The notes: a model not told the origin generated them from the sequence alone. Counted from the stretch's first letter, positions 1 through 8,738 are shown. The stretch: DNA of 39,668 nt from Microbacteriaceae bacterium (GCA_947452675.1 CANGDL010000013.1:1-39668), one strand, 5' to 3'. Translations and numbers: made by a program.

Positions 1-177
1 CAGGCACTGGTTCGCGAGTGCGAAGCTGATCTGCACGGCACCGGCCGCGTTTTGCTTCGCGCATCGGGCACCGAGCAACTTGTGCGCGTTATGGTCGAGG
101 CCGCCGACGAGGGCACCGCCAAGAGCTGGGCCGAGCGAATTGCCCGCGTAGTGGAGCAACGTCTAGCCCTAAAATAG
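1..177 (+). CDS. glmM: Phosphoglucosamine mutase, C-terminal fragment
   Basis: This is the last 58 codons of a gene that enters from the left edge, ending at TAG 175-177. The translated tail contains [20 protein letters not shown], the phosphate-binding signature of the C-terminal domain of GlmM-type alpha-D-phosphohexomutases (usually R-P-S-G-T-E-P; here Ala and Gln replace the two prolines). GlmM converts glucosamine-6-phosphate to glucosamine-1-phosphate for UDP-GlcNAc and peptidoglycan synthesis. glmS, the preceding step of the same pathway, lies 2.5 kb downstream, which supports GlmM over other phosphohexomutases. The catalytic serine and metal-binding domains lie outside the window. Confidence 0.85.
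   Translation, partial: QALVRECEADLHGTGRVLLRASGTEQLVRVMVEAADEGTAKSWAERIARVVEQRLALK
170..175 (+). promoter_or_regulatory. Putative -10 box (leaderless) of the GyrI-like gene
   Basis: TAAAAT sits 6 nt before the ATG at 182 and shares its last T with the TAG stop of glmM. There is no Shine-Dalgarno sequence before the ATG. Transcription would start at or next to the A of the start codon, giving a leaderless mRNA. The spacing also favours ATG 182 over the second ATG at 185. Confidence 0.5.
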
Positions 178-181
178 TCAC

Positions 182-676
182 ATGATGAAAATCGTCGTTA
201 CTGAGCTTCCCGCTCGCACCCTTGTTGGTAAGAGCGCCGACTTCTATGGCGCGCAGTCTCCGAAATTCAACGGCCCTGAATTGCTAGGCCCAATCTGGGG
301 GAGTATGAACTCCATGCGAGACAAGTTGGGTCTTCCGGAGCGAACCACCATGATTGGTGCCACTCGTCCGGCCGCAGCGGCCAAGGCCGACGACGGGCTA
401 CTAAATCAGTTTGTGGGCTACGTGGTTGAAGATTTGCCCGCGGACCTTTTTGGTCTCGAAGTGTTGAGCATCCCTTCGGGCAGATTCGCTTGCGTTGACC
501 ATGTGGGAAGCATCGAAACCCTGGTTGATGCCGTTCGAGTTTTCTACAGTGACCTAGATTCGCTCGAGGGCTACACCCAGAGGCCGGGTCTGCATCTCGA
601 GATCTATGATGAGCGATTTGACATGAGCAGTCCAGACTCGATCATGACCATAGCCGCACCTGTAGCTCGCCGGTAG
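182..676 (+). CDS. GyrI-like / AraC effector-binding domain protein
   Basis: A 164-residue single-domain protein of the GyrI-like small-molecule-binding (SOUL/BacR effector-binding) fold. The clearest signature is the C-terminal block LEIYDERFDMSSPDSIMTIAAPV (about residues 139-161, with EIYDERF and PDS...M.I..PV as the key parts), typical of stand-alone effector-binding proteins. The N-terminal MKIVVTELPARTLVGKS matches the usual first strand, and the middle GRFACVDHVGSIETL matches the G-x-Y/F-A-x-x-x-H-x-G region. There is no DNA-binding domain, so it is not itself a transcription factor. Family members bind lipophilic cations or hydrolyse small electrophiles; the ligand cannot be told here. 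The gene follows glmM by 4 nt but has its own putative leaderless promoter. Confidence 0.7.
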   Translation: MMKIVVTELPARTLVGKSADFYGAQSPKFNGPELLGPIWGSMNSMRDKLGLPERTTMIGATRPAAAAKADDGLLNQFVGYVVEDLPADLFGLEVLSIPSGRFACVDHVGSIETLVDAVRVFYSDLDSLEGYTQRPGLHLEIYDERFDMSSPDSIMTIAAPVARR

Positions 677-697
677 CAGAGGATATTCAGGCAATAA

Positions 698-733
698 GAA
701 ACGGGGCCACCTTGCGGTGACCCCGTTTCTTTT
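698..733. terminator. Bidirectional intrinsic terminator
   Basis: A 13-pair stem with one mismatch (arms 698-711 and 716-729, loop TTGC) is followed by TTTT on plus and by a T-rich run (TTATT) on minus. It lies between the convergent GyrI-like gene and the rhodopsin gene and can serve both. Confidence 0.85.
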
Positions 734-753
734 GGAGTTCTACTTGGTGCTGA

Positions 754-1545
754 TTAGTCCTTGAATTCTGACTTTGCGAATTCTGCTGACTCTTCAGCTG
801 ACTTGATTCGGGCAATCGAGAAGATTATCAGACCGAATAGACACTTAGCCAAGATGTCGGCGATGCTGTAACCAACTTCACGAGCCACGAAGCGACTGGC
901 GTCGAAGCCGGTTGAGCCCATTGCCAAGATGAAGGTGATTGGGTAAACGCCCCAGGTTGCGATTAGAAGAAGACGTAGAAGCTTTACCTTCTTGACCACA
1001 GCCTCAGACTGCTTGCTTAGGCTCTTGCCTAGTTCGATGAACAACACATACAGGATGTATAGGAATGGGATGGTTGAAAGAAGTCCCCATACCGATGGAG
1101 CGATTCCAAAGATGTCTAGCTTTGCGTCGCCAGGGTAACCAAGGATGATCATCGCTGCTGCTGCAGGAACTAGACGGTTAAGGATTGATGACTGTGCTGC
1201 GCGAGCAAGAGCAAGCACTGCAACAAGCTCAACTAGCAGAAGTGGAACAGTTAGCAACCAGTCAACGTAGCGGTAGCCAACGTTGTATGCATCCGGGTTG
1301 TTTAGACCGGCAGCGGTGCCAGCGAATGCGTGGTTGAAGTTGTCGAACATTCGGAAATAGTGGTACGTGGCAATAGCGGTTACTGTGCCAGAAACCATTA
1401 CGGCCATGCGGTAGCGAGGTAGAACTCGGTCGCGGCCTACGAACAAGAAGATCGAGGTGAATAGCATCGATGCTAGACCTAGAGACAGGATGTTGTAGAC
1501 CAAAGTGAACTGTCCGTTAGACAGTGTCGCTGAGAGTGTATTCAT
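754..1545 (-). CDS. Actinorhodopsin (light-driven proton pump)
   Basis: A 263-residue microbial rhodopsin with seven membrane helices and retinal as chromophore. The Schiff-base lysine is K234 in helix 7 (D230-I-L-A-K234, the usual Asp-x3-Lys pair). In helix 3, RYVDWLLTVPLLLVE gives R92, proton acceptor D95, T99 and carboxylic donor E106, the DTE motif of proteorhodopsin/xanthorhodopsin-type outward proton pumps. Leu103, at the spectral-tuning position, predicts green absorption. H62 in helix 2 matches the His that pairs with the proton acceptor, and W198-x2-Y201-P202 fits the helix 6 retinal pocket. W153-G154 in helix 5 resembles the carotenoid-antenna fenestration of xanthorhodopsin relatives. 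The start is ATG 1545 with GAAAGG about 9 nt upstream. No carotenoid or retinal synthesis gene is nearby. Leu codons are often CTA, as in other presumably highly expressed genes here. Confidence 0.93.
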   Translation of the reverse strand: MNTLSATLSNGQFTLVYNILSLGLASMLFTSIFLFVGRDRVLPRYRMAVMVSGTVTAIATYHYFRMFDNFNHAFAGTAAGLNNPDAYNVGYRYVDWLLTVPLLLVELVAVLALARAAQSSILNRLVPAAAAMIILGYPGDAKLDIFGIAPSVWGLLSTIPFLYILYVLFIELGKSLSKQSEAVVKKVKLLRLLLIATWGVYPITFILAMGSTGFDASRFVAREVGYSIADILAKCLFGLIIFSIARIKSAEESAEFAKSEFKD

Positions 1546-1621
1546 TTGAAGCCTTTCAATAGACGAACTAGAAAGTCATCGTTTGCATCGTCGGTGCCAT
1601 GGTTTCTTGCACCAGGCGACA

Positions 1622-1649
1622 CCCATACGAATGGCTCACCTTTAGTCAA
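1622..1649 (-). promoter_or_regulatory. Candidate promoter of the actinorhodopsin gene
   Basis: On the minus strand TTGACT (1649-1644) is followed after 16 nt by TATGGG (1627-1622). The start would leave a leader of roughly 70 nt before the ATG at 1545. The 169-nt gap between coaA and the rhodopsin gene, with an AT-rich stretch at about 1677-1706, is the only sizeable leader region on this strand nearby. The -10 hexamer is a weak match. Confidence 0.4.
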
Positions 1650-1714
1650 CTGAGAAAACCCTGAGAATAGTGCAACCTTTTATAACGATTTATCTCAAAT
1701 TAATTAGAGGGTTC

Positions 1715-2677
1715 CTACAATTTTCTGAGCAAAACCGACTCAACCGTGTGGTTGGCACCCTTTTTTAAAACCAGAGTTGCTCGCGAGCGCGTGGGAGCGA
1801 TGTTTTCGGTGAGGTTTGGAAGGTTGATGGTCGACCAAATCTCCTCGGCTCGCGCCAAGGCTTTCGACTCATCCATTTCGGCATATCGGTGGAAATAAGA
1901 AGCAGGGTTCGTGAATGCCGAGTCGCGAAGTTTGCGGAATCGATTTAGGAACCACTGGGTAACGTTTTCGGTAGAAGCGTCCACGTAAATCTTGAAGTCA
2001 AAGAAGTCGCTCAGTGCTAGATCTTGACCTGAGCCCGGTGATTGCAAGACGTTAAGTCCCTCGACAATTAGGACATCAGGTGCATGAACCACGGCGCGTT
2101 CACCCGGAACGATGTCATAACTGAGGTGCGAATAAACCGGGGCAGAAACCTCGGCGGCACCAGACTTCACATCCGCGACGAACTTCAAAAGCGCTAGTCG
2201 GTCATAGGACTCCGGAAATCCCTTGCGGGCCATCAGCCCTCGGCGTTCGAGTTCGGCGTTGGGAAACAGGAAACCATCGGTGGTGATTAGTTCGACGCGG
2301 GGAGTTCCTTCCCACCTCGACAACAGTTCTTTTAGAAGGCGTGAGACTGTTGATTTGCCAACCGCTACCGAACCCGCGACACCTATGATGAAAGGCACGC
2401 GCTTCGAGCGTTCGCCTAGGAATGCACTGGACACCCGGTGGAGGTCCTGTGTCTCCGCAACATAAAGGTTCAAAAGTCGACTCAGCGGCAGGTAGACATC
2501 CGTGACCTCTTTAAGGTCGAGGAAGTCACCCAAGCCTCGAATTTGAGAAATTTCTGTCTCAGAAAGCGGCAATTCGGTGTTGTTTCCGAGTTCGGCCCAG
2601 TCGGCGCGCTTGATTTCAACGAAGGGGCTTAGGTCTGAGCCTGAATCTTCGTTACTCGCGGTCTGTTCTGCGCTCAC
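1715..2677 (-). CDS. coaA: Type I pantothenate kinase
   Basis: A 320-residue protein that phosphorylates pantothenate with ATP, the first and rate-setting step of coenzyme A synthesis. The P-loop GVAGSVAVGKST is at 99-110. Other CoaA landmarks are TTDGFLFPN, RKGFPESYD, APVYSHLSYDIVPGE and VLIVEGLNVLQ. Length is normal for bacterial CoaA. The start is GTG at 2677; no in-frame ATG lies close by. Its start codon is only 29 nt from the divergent glmS start, so promoters for the two genes must interleave or reach into coding sequence. CAGAAT, 8 nt before the GTG, may be a weak -10 box. Confidence 0.95.
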   Translation of the reverse strand: MSAEQTASNEDSGSDLSPFVEIKRADWAELGNNTELPLSETEISQIRGLGDFLDLKEVTDVYLPLSRLLNLYVAETQDLHRVSSAFLGERSKRVPFIIGVAGSVAVGKSTVSRLLKELLSRWEGTPRVELITTDGFLFPNAELERRGLMARKGFPESYDRLALLKFVADVKSGAAEVSAPVYSHLSYDIVPGERAVVHAPDVLIVEGLNVLQSPGSGQDLALSDFFDFKIYVDASTENVTQWFLNRFRKLRDSAFTNPASYFHRYAEMDESKALARAEEIWSTINLPNLTENIAPTRSRATLVLKKGANHTVESVLLRKL

Positions 2678-2694
2678 AAGTAGCCATTCTGCCG

Positions 2695-2700
2695 TAAATT
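2695..2700 (+). promoter_or_regulatory. Putative -10 box (leaderless) of glmS
   Basis: TAAATT lies 6 nt before the glmS ATG at 2707 inside the 29-nt coaA/glmS divergent gap. No Shine-Dalgarno sequence precedes the ATG. The spacing implies transcription starting at the initiation codon. Confidence 0.55.
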
Positions 2701-2706
2701 AGAAGC

Positions 2707-4563
2707 ATGTGTGGAATCGTGGGTTATGTAGGCCCGAAGTCAACTCTTGATGTGCTTCTAGGTGGCCTTCGTCGCCTGGAATACCGAGGCTATGACTCGG
2801 CTGGAGTTTCAATCATCGCCCCGGGCGGTCAACTCGAGACCCGCAAAAAGGCCGGCAAGTTGGACAACCTCATTGCCGAGATCACCACCCACCCACTGCC
2901 ATTGTCTAACATCGGCATCGGACACACCCGTTGGGCAACCCACGGTGCCCCGACCGACGGCAACGCCCACCCTCACCTTGGTGGCCCAACCGCAAAGCTT
3001 TCACTGATTCACAACGGCATCATCGAAAACTTCGGTGAGCTCAAGGCCGAGTTGGCAGCTGTCGGAACCAAGTTCGCAAGCGAGACCGACTCCGAAGTCG
3101 CCGCACACCTAATCGCTCTCGAGTTTGAGACCACCGGCGACCTGCCAATTGCCTTCGCAAACGTGGTCAAACGCCTGCACGGAGCCTTCACCATCCTGGT
3201 TATTCACGAAGACCAGCCAGACGTTGTTCTTGCCGCCCGTCGAAATGCACCACTAGTCATCGGTCTTGGCGATGGCGAGAACTTCTTAGGCTCAGACGTT
3301 GCAGCATTCGTCGAGCACACCAAGCGGGCAATCTCGGTTGGCCAGGATGAAATCGTCATCCTGCGCGCCAACTCGGTCGAGGTCCGCACCTTCGATGGAG
3401 AACCCGTAACTCCGGTTGAATTCACCGTCGACTGGGATGCCTCGGCTGCCAGCAAGGGTGGTTGGTCAAGCTTCATGGCCAAAGAGATCGCCGATCAACC
3501 TCAGGCCGTGGCCGACACCCTGATGGGTCGCCTCGGCTCGGATGGTTCAGTTCGCCTCAGCGAAATCGACGGCCTTTCGGCTCAAGACATCAAAGACATC
3601 GACCGCATCATCATGGTTGCCTGCGGCACCGCGAGCTATGCCTGTGACGTTGCCAAGTATGCAATCGAGAAGTACTCACGCATTCCTGTGCAGGTTGAGC
3701 TTTCACACGAGTTCCGTTACCGCGACCCGATTGTCACTAAGAACACTTTGATTGTTGCCGTCAGCCAGTCTGGCGAAACAATGGATACCTTGATGGCCAC
3801 CCGTTATGCCAAGGAGCAGGGCGCAAAGGTTCTGGCCATCTGCAACACCCAAGGTGCAACCCTGGCTCGCGAATCAGATGCAGTTATCTACACCCATGCA
3901 GGCCCAGAGGTTGCTGTCGCTTCGACCAAGGCGTTGACCGCACAGATCACCGCCGGGTTCCTCTTGGCGCTTTTCCTGGGCGCTGGTCGCGAACAGCTTG
4001 CAACCTCCGAGCTTCGCAACCTGGGCCTCGAGCTGCTAAAGATGCCGGCTCACGTCACCGAGGTCATTGAGAACCTTGACCTCGCACGCAAACTGGGCAA
4101 GGAGATGGCCAACGCTAAGTCAGTCTTGTTCCTCGGCCGCAACGTCGGTTTCCCAATCGCCATGGAAGGTGCGCTCAAGCTCAAGGAGCTTGCCTACATC
4201 CATGCAGAGGGCTTTGCCGCCGGTGAACTCAAGCACGGCCCAATCGCTCTCATCGAAGAAGGTCAGCCAGTAATCGTGATCGTGCCATCACAGCGCGATG
4301 AAGAGAGCCTGCACCCGAAAGTTATCTCAAACATTCAGGAGATCCGCGCACGCGGGGCCAAGGTTATTGCAATCGCCGAAGCAGGAGACAAGCATGTTGC
4401 TGACTACGCCGAGCACGTCATCTTCGTGCCTCAGTCAGAGAGCATGTTTGCTCCGATTCTGACGGTTATTCCGCTGCAGGTTTTCGCACTTGAACTTTCA
4501 ACAGCCAAGGGCTTGGATGTGGACCAGCCGCGTAACCTGGCTAAGTCAGTAACCGTCGAATAG
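2707..4563 (+). CDS. glmS: Glutamine-fructose-6-phosphate aminotransferase
   Basis: A 618-residue cytoplasmic enzyme that makes glucosamine-6-phosphate from fructose-6-phosphate and glutamine, committing carbon to UDP-GlcNAc. It starts MCGIVGYVG, with Cys2 as the N-terminal nucleophile of the class II glutaminase domain after Met removal. RRLEYRGYDSAG and HTRWATHGAP are the glutamine-site motifs. Two SIS sugar-isomerase domains follow (about 290-440 and 460-600), with SQSGETMDT and the C-terminal LAKSVTVE. Full length for the family. acpS follows after 15 nt. No glmS ribozyme is possible with the nearly absent leader. Confidence 0.97.
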   Translation: MCGIVGYVGPKSTLDVLLGGLRRLEYRGYDSAGVSIIAPGGQLETRKKAGKLDNLIAEITTHPLPLSNIGIGHTRWATHGAPTDGNAHPHLGGPTAKLSLIHNGIIENFGELKAELAAVGTKFASETDSEVAAHLIALEFETTGDLPIAFANVVKRLHGAFTILVIHEDQPDVVLAARRNAPLVIGLGDGENFLGSDVAAFVEHTKRAISVGQDEIVILRANSVEVRTFDGEPVTPVEFTVDWDASAASKGGWSSFMAKEIADQPQAVADTLMGRLGSDGSVRLSEIDGLSAQDIKDIDRIIMVACGTASYACDVAKYAIEKYSRIPVQVELSHEFRYRDPIVTKNTLIVAVSQSGETMDTLMATRYAKEQGAKVLAICNTQGATLARESDAVIYTHAGPEVAVASTKALTAQITAGFLLALFLGAGREQLATSELRNLGLELLKMPAHVTEVIENLDLARKLGKEMANAKSVLFLGRNVGFPIAMEGALKLKELAYIHAEGFAAGELKHGPIALIEEGQPVIVIVPSQRDEESLHPKVISNIQEIRARGAKVIAIAEAGDKHVADYAEHVIFVPQSESMFAPILTVIPLQVFALELSTAKGLDVDQPRNLAKSVTVE

Positions 4564-4578
4564 CCGCTGACTCAAACC

Positions 4579-4941
4579 ATGATTATCGGCGTCGGTGTAG
4601 ACACGGTTCAGCTAAGTCGATTCGAGGCAAAGCTAACCGAGACTCCGCGTTTGAAAGATCGGTTGTTTCTGGATGTCGAAACCATAGACGCGAGCATTCA
4701 GACCCTTGCCGGAAAATTTGCCGCCAAAGAAGCAGTCATCAAGGCTCTTGCCGGCGACCCAGGCATTGAGTGGCATGGTATCGAGGTGGGCAAGGAATCA
4801 TCTGGTAAACCGGTCATCTGGTTGCATGGAACCACGGCTAAAATCGCATTACAAGCAGGCATTCGCAAATTTCACGTGTCGATCTCTCACGATGGAGATG
4901 CGGCGGTCGCATTCGTAGTTGCCGAGGGAGTTGAGTCATGA
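4579..4941 (+). CDS. acpS: Holo-[acyl-carrier-protein] synthase
   Basis: A 120-residue AcpS-type phosphopantetheinyl transferase, which moves 4'-phosphopantetheine from CoA to a Ser of acyl carrier protein. IIGVGVDTVQLSRF at the N-terminus holds the Mg-binding D8, and GKFAAKEAVIKAL holds the catalytic/metal E51. VSISHDGDAAVAFVV is the usual C-terminal strand. Length is typical of bacterial AcpS. It overlaps alr by 4 nt (ATGA) and follows glmS closely, so the three are probably co-transcribed. No clear Shine-Dalgarno sequence precedes it. Confidence 0.94.
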   Translation: MIIGVGVDTVQLSRFEAKLTETPRLKDRLFLDVETIDASIQTLAGKFAAKEAVIKALAGDPGIEWHGIEVGKESSGKPVIWLHGTTAKIALQAGIRKFHVSISHDGDAAVAFVVAEGVES

Positions 4942-6056
4942 GAGAGCTCATCATCGACCTCGATGCAATCGCATTCAACCTCGACGTTATGCGCAAGCGT
5001 TCCGGCGGAGTCAAGGTTTGCGGTGTTGTCAAAGCAAACGCCTATGGTCATGGAATGGTCGAGGTCGCTCGCAAGCTTGAGGAAGCTGGTGTCGATTACC
5101 TAGGAGTTGCCGACGTTGCAGAGGCGCTAGAGCTTCGACGTGCGGGGATCGATGCACCAATTCTGGCTTGGTTGCACGACCCACACGAGATGTTTGTTGA
5201 AGCCCTGAACGAAGGCATCGAACTCGGTCTTGCCAATGAAGATCACCTAGCTCGCGTAGCTGCAGCCGCCGAAATTACCGGTCGCTTGGCCCGCGTTCAC
5301 CTAAAGGTAGACACTGGTCTCAACCGCAATGGAGCTAGTGCGGCCGAATGGGAAGGCGTGCTCCGCCAGGCCCGGGCCCTGGTCGCCGAGGGTTTCATCC
5401 AGGTAGTAGGAATCTTCTCGCACCTATCGAGTACAGGTGAAGCCGAAGATCTCACGCAGATTGCCCGATTCGATGCCTCGGTCAAGGTTGCGCGCGATTC
5501 GGGTCTTCAGTTTGAACTGCGACACCTCACCGCATCAGACGGTTCTCTAAACTATCCACAGGCCCAGTATGAAATGGTGCGCGTCGGTGTGGCTCTCTAT
5601 GGTTTGTCACCTTTCGCTGACCATCACGCTAGGGAGTACGGCCTTCGACCTGCAATGACCGCGACTGCTCATGTGACTCAGGTCAAGCGCGTTCCCGCTG
5701 GCGAGGGTGTGAGCTATGGCTACATGCATCGCACAACTGGCGAGACAACGCTGGCACTCGTCCCGGTTGGCTATGCCGAGGGTTTGCCCCGAGATGCGAG
5801 TGGCAAGGCGTCGGTATCCATACACGGCAAGATTTATCCGATTTCATCACGCATAGCGATGGATCAGTTTGTGATTGACGTTGGCAATGACGACGTTGGC
5901 GCTGGCGACTTGGTAACTATCTTCGGTGACCCGGCCTCGGGTGTGCCATCGGCCGATGACCTCGCGGTTGCTTCGGGAACCATCAACTACGAAATTGTCA
6001 CCCGGATGGGAGGGCGCTTCATGCGCACCTATCTCGGTCAAAGTGAGCAAGATTGA
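4938..6056 (+). CDS. alr: Alanine racemase
   Basis: A 372-residue PLP enzyme that interconverts L- and D-alanine for peptidoglycan. The PLP lysine is K32 in VVKANAYGHG, and the second catalytic base is Y260 in GEGVSYGY. K123 (HLKVDTGLNR) is the usual carbamylated lysine. The C-terminal beta domain carries SSRIAMDQ, a slightly altered form of the I-x-G-R-x-x-M-D-Q motif. The ATG overlaps the acpS stop, and its own stop overlaps the tsaE start, indicating translational coupling. Full length. Confidence 0.95.
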   Translation: MRELIIDLDAIAFNLDVMRKRSGGVKVCGVVKANAYGHGMVEVARKLEEAGVDYLGVADVAEALELRRAGIDAPILAWLHDPHEMFVEALNEGIELGLANEDHLARVAAAAEITGRLARVHLKVDTGLNRNGASAAEWEGVLRQARALVAEGFIQVVGIFSHLSSTGEAEDLTQIARFDASVKVARDSGLQFELRHLTASDGSLNYPQAQYEMVRVGVALYGLSPFADHHAREYGLRPAMTATAHVTQVKRVPAGEGVSYGYMHRTTGETTLALVPVGYAEGLPRDASGKASVSIHGKIYPISSRIAMDQFVIDVGNDDVGAGDLVTIFGDPASGVPSADDLAVASGTINYEIVTRMGGRFMRTYLGQSEQD

Positions 6057-6544
6057 ACCAGCAAGCAATCGCCACGCTCGAAGCTTCAACCGCTGAAGCA
6101 ATGCACGAGCTGGGCCTAGAACTTTCTCGTCTGCTTCGTGCCGGCGACCTAGTCGTGCTAACCGGCCCACTCGGTGCGGGTAAAACCACATTGACCAGAG
6201 GTGTTGGTGAGGGTCTGACCGCAATCGGAAATGTTTCGAGCCCTACCTTCGTGATTGCCCGCACGCACAAACGCCAGGATGGCGGGCCCGTGCTAGTCCA
6301 CGTGGATGCCTACCGACTCGGCGGCCCGCTTGAACTTGATGACCTTGATATCGACTATGAAAACTCGATTGTGCTCGTTGAGTGGGGCAAAGGAATGACC
6401 GATGATCTGGTTGAGAATTGGCTCGAAATTACTATCGAGCGTGAGCGTGCAGTTGAGCACGCGGAGGATGAAAACGAAGTCGTCGACCCTCGAACCGTAA
6501 CCATCGTTGGCTTTGGTCCGCGTTGGCAGGGGGTATCGCTGTAA
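6053..6544 (+). CDS. tsaE: tRNA threonylcarbamoyladenosine biosynthesis ATPase TsaE
   Basis: A 163-residue P-loop ATPase that works with TsaB and TsaD in making t6A at position 37 of ANN-decoding tRNAs. Walker A is GPLGAGKTT at 38-46, followed by SSPTFVIA and HVDAYRLGG, the family's other landmarks, and VEWGKGM. The chosen start is TTG 6053, which overlaps the alr stop as TTGA and has a GTGAG-type ribosome-binding site just upstream. The next in-frame ATG is about 17 codons later and would cut the first strand. Confidence 0.92.
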   Translation: MNQQAIATLEASTAEAMHELGLELSRLLRAGDLVVLTGPLGAGKTTLTRGVGEGLTAIGNVSSPTFVIARTHKRQDGGPVLVHVDAYRLGGPLELDDLDIDYENSIVLVEWGKGMTDDLVENWLEITIERERAVEHAEDENEVVDPRTVTIVGFGPRWQGVSL

Positions 6545-7212
6545 TGGGCTTGGTGCTTGCAATCGACACATCCTCGGGCACTTCGGTGGCGGTTCTGAAG
6601 GATGGAATCGCGCTCGCCGAAATCGATGTTGCCGACACCCGCAGCCACACCGAATCAATTGGCAACGCAATCCAAGACGCATTGGATCAAGCGGGAATTG
6701 CAGCGAAATCGATAGAAGCAGTGGCGGTTGGTCGCGGGCCAGCGCCGTTCACCGGGCTTCGAGTCGGTATTGCAGCGGCAATCATGTTTGCCGAAGGTGT
6801 TGGGGCGCAGTTATTCGGCATTGTTAGCCTCGATGCAATTGCGAGGCAAGAACTGACCGCAAATCCTTTGTCCAATCGAAATCCGGCACAGTCTTTATTG
6901 GTTAGTTCCGATGCTCGGCGAAGCGAACACTACTGGGCCCTTTATTCCGGCCTAGACCGCCATGGTGTTCCAATTTGCAGCGAAGGCCCAGCGGTCAATC
7001 GCCCAGGTGACATCGAAGCAGCGCTAGCTGAACGCGGAATTGTTCCGGCGATAACGGCCGTGAAGATTTCTGCGCGAGCCATCGGCGAACTTTTTGAGGC
7101 ACAGGCTGCTGCGGGCGTTTTGAGTCAAGACGTGACTGCACTTTACCTGCGCAACCCTGACGCAGTCGAGCCTAAGAACCTGCGTGATTTTGGCAAGAGG
7201 GTGAGCGGATGA
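6544..7212 (+). CDS. tsaB: tRNA threonylcarbamoyladenosine dimerisation protein TsaB
   Basis: A 222-residue ASKHA-fold protein that dimerises with TsaD and is needed for t6A synthesis. The N-terminus [16 protein letters not shown] is the ASKHA phosphate-1 region, and [13 protein letters not shown] is the TsaB signature. The start chosen is ATG 6544, which overlaps the tsaE stop (TAATG) with GGGGG about 12 nt upstream; a TTG at 6523 in the same frame would add seven residues not typical of the family. It overlaps the next gene by 4 nt. Confidence 0.93.
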   Translation: MGLVLAIDTSSGTSVAVLKDGIALAEIDVADTRSHTESIGNAIQDALDQAGIAAKSIEAVAVGRGPAPFTGLRVGIAAAIMFAEGVGAQLFGIVSLDAIARQELTANPLSNRNPAQSLLVSSDARRSEHYWALYSGLDRHGVPICSEGPAVNRPGDIEAALAERGIVPAITAVKISARAIGELFEAQAAAGVLSQDVTALYLRNPDAVEPKNLRDFGKRVSG

Positions 7213-8738
7213 GCGACTGGATAATTCGCCCCGCTCTAGAGGCTGACCTCAATGCCATCATGGCCATTGAGCACGAGTGTTTTCCCGATGACGCCTGGTC
7301 GCAAGACAATATGCAATTTGAGCTCATGGCTCATCACACCGAGTATTTCGTAGCTGTCCGCAAAGAATCCGTTATCGGCTATGCGGGTCTCAGCAAAGTG
7401 CCAGCCAGCGATCAGGGAGACGTTCAAACCATCGCGGTGCTACCGACTGCTCGGGGTCTCGGACTGGGGCGGGCACTCATGGATGCGTTGCTGACCGCCG
7501 CTCGACGCCTCCATGCTCGCGAAATCTTTCTCGAGGTACGTGCCGATAACCCGGTGGCTCAGAGCCTTTATTTTTCGATGGGTTTCGAGCACATTGACAG
7601 TCGCAAAAACTACTATCAGCCTGCCGGCATCGACGCCTGGATCATGCGTCTGACACTGCCACAGCGCAGGGTCGGCCGCGAACCGGTTGTCCTCGGAATT
7701 GAATCAACCTGTGATGAAACCGGCATCGGCATCGTCAGAGGAACTACCCTGCTGGCCAACGTAATTTCTTCAAGCATGGATGCGCATGCTCGCTTCGGCG
7801 GCGTTGTGCCTGAGATTGCTGCTCGCGCACACCTCGAGGCCCTTAAGCCAACTCTGGATAAGGCGCTTGCCGAGGCAAATTTGAGTCTCGCTGAAATCGA
7901 TGCGATTGCCGTTGCAAATGGACCGGGCCTAGGGGGAGCGGTGATGGTCGGAGTTGCCGCAGCAAAGGCTCTTTCGGTTGCCACCGGCAAGCCGGTTTAC
8001 GCGGTGAATCATCTGGTGGGGCATGTTGGCGTTGATATTCTCGAGCGCGGGCAAGTTGAAACACCCACCGTCGCGCTCCTGGTTTCAGGTGGTCACACAT
8101 CCTTGCTCTTGGTTCGTGACCTCTTGGATGATGTCGAGCTGCTAGGTGAAACCATCGATGACGCTGCCGGGGAAGCCTTTGACAAGGTCGCTCGCGTGCT
8201 CGGCTTGAAATATCCTGGCGGGCCCGAGATTGATCGGGCCGCAGCAACCGGAAATCCTAATGCGATTAGATTCCCACGTGGATTGACGCAGGCCAAGGAC
8301 ATGGAAAAACATCGCTATGACTTTTCGTTCTCCGGGCTCAAGACGGCGGTTGCCAGGTGGGTGGAGGTAGCCGAAATTAAGGCGGCAAACGGCGAGGGCG
8401 CCGAGTTGAATATCGCTGACGTGGCGGCGAGCTTCCGCGAGGCGGTTGCCGACGTTTTGGTCACTAAAGCCGTAAAGGCTTGCCTCGATCACAATGTGCC
8501 GCGCCTACTGCTTGGTGGCGGAGTGGTTGCCAACACCCGCCTTCGCCAGTTAGCTACCGAGCGTTGTGCCGAGGCCGGCATCGAACTGCGAATCCCGGCC
8601 CTCAGCCTGTGCACCGACAATGGTGCGATGATCGCCGCCCTTGGTGCGCAGCTCGTGATGGCCGGGCGTCGACCATCCGGTCTCTCTTTTGGGGCAGACT
8701 CAACCCTGCCGGTCACCACGGTTCAAACACTCAGCTAA
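7209..8738 (+). CDS. tsaD: RimI::TsaD fusion: ribosomal-protein alanine N-acetyltransferase and t6A transferase
   Basis: One uninterrupted 509-codon frame holds two enzymes. Residues 1-150 are a RimI-type GNAT acetyltransferase: acetyl-CoA loop R82-G-L-G-L-G87, then [22 protein letters not shown] and a normal RimI end at WIMRL. A linker of about nine residues (PQRRVGREP) leads into TsaD from about V160: [16 protein letters not shown], metal ligands in NHLVGH (H268, H272), [10 protein letters not shown] and [11 protein letters not shown]. TsaD transfers the threonylcarbamoyl group to A37 of tRNA; RimI acetylates the N-terminal alanine of ribosomal protein S18. rimI commonly lies between tsaB and tsaD in actinobacteria, so the fusion plausibly arose by losing the stop/start junction. 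No start codon is visible at the junction except the ATG in WIMRL, which has no good ribosome-binding site. Confidence 0.93.
   Translation: MSDWIIRPALEADLNAIMAIEHECFPDDAWSQDNMQFELMAHHTEYFVAVRKESVIGYAGLSKVPASDQGDVQTIAVLPTARGLGLGRALMDALLTAARRLHAREIFLEVRADNPVAQSLYFSMGFEHIDSRKNYYQPAGIDAWIMRLTLPQRRVGREPVVLGIESTCDETGIGIVRGTTLLANVISSSMDAHARFGGVVPEIAARAHLEALKPTLDKALAEANLSLAEIDAIAVANGPGLGGAVMVGVAAAKALSVATGKPVYAVNHLVGHVGVDILERGQVETPTVALLVSGGHTSLLLVRDLLDDVELLGETIDDAAGEAFDKVARVLGLKYPGGPEIDRAAATGNPNAIRFPRGLTQAKDMEKHRYDFSFSGLKTAVARWVEVAEIKAANGEGAELNIADVAASFREAVADVLVTKAVKACLDHNVPRLLLGGGVVANTRLRQLATERCAEAGIELRIPALSLCTDNGAMIAALGAQLVMAGRRPSGLSFGADSTLPVTTVQTLS

Noticed and set aside
1590-1615. Short inverted repeat GGTGC/GCACC in the rhodopsin leader as a light-response element
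   Set aside because: Five pairs around an 11-nt loop occur often by chance, and nothing links it to regulation.
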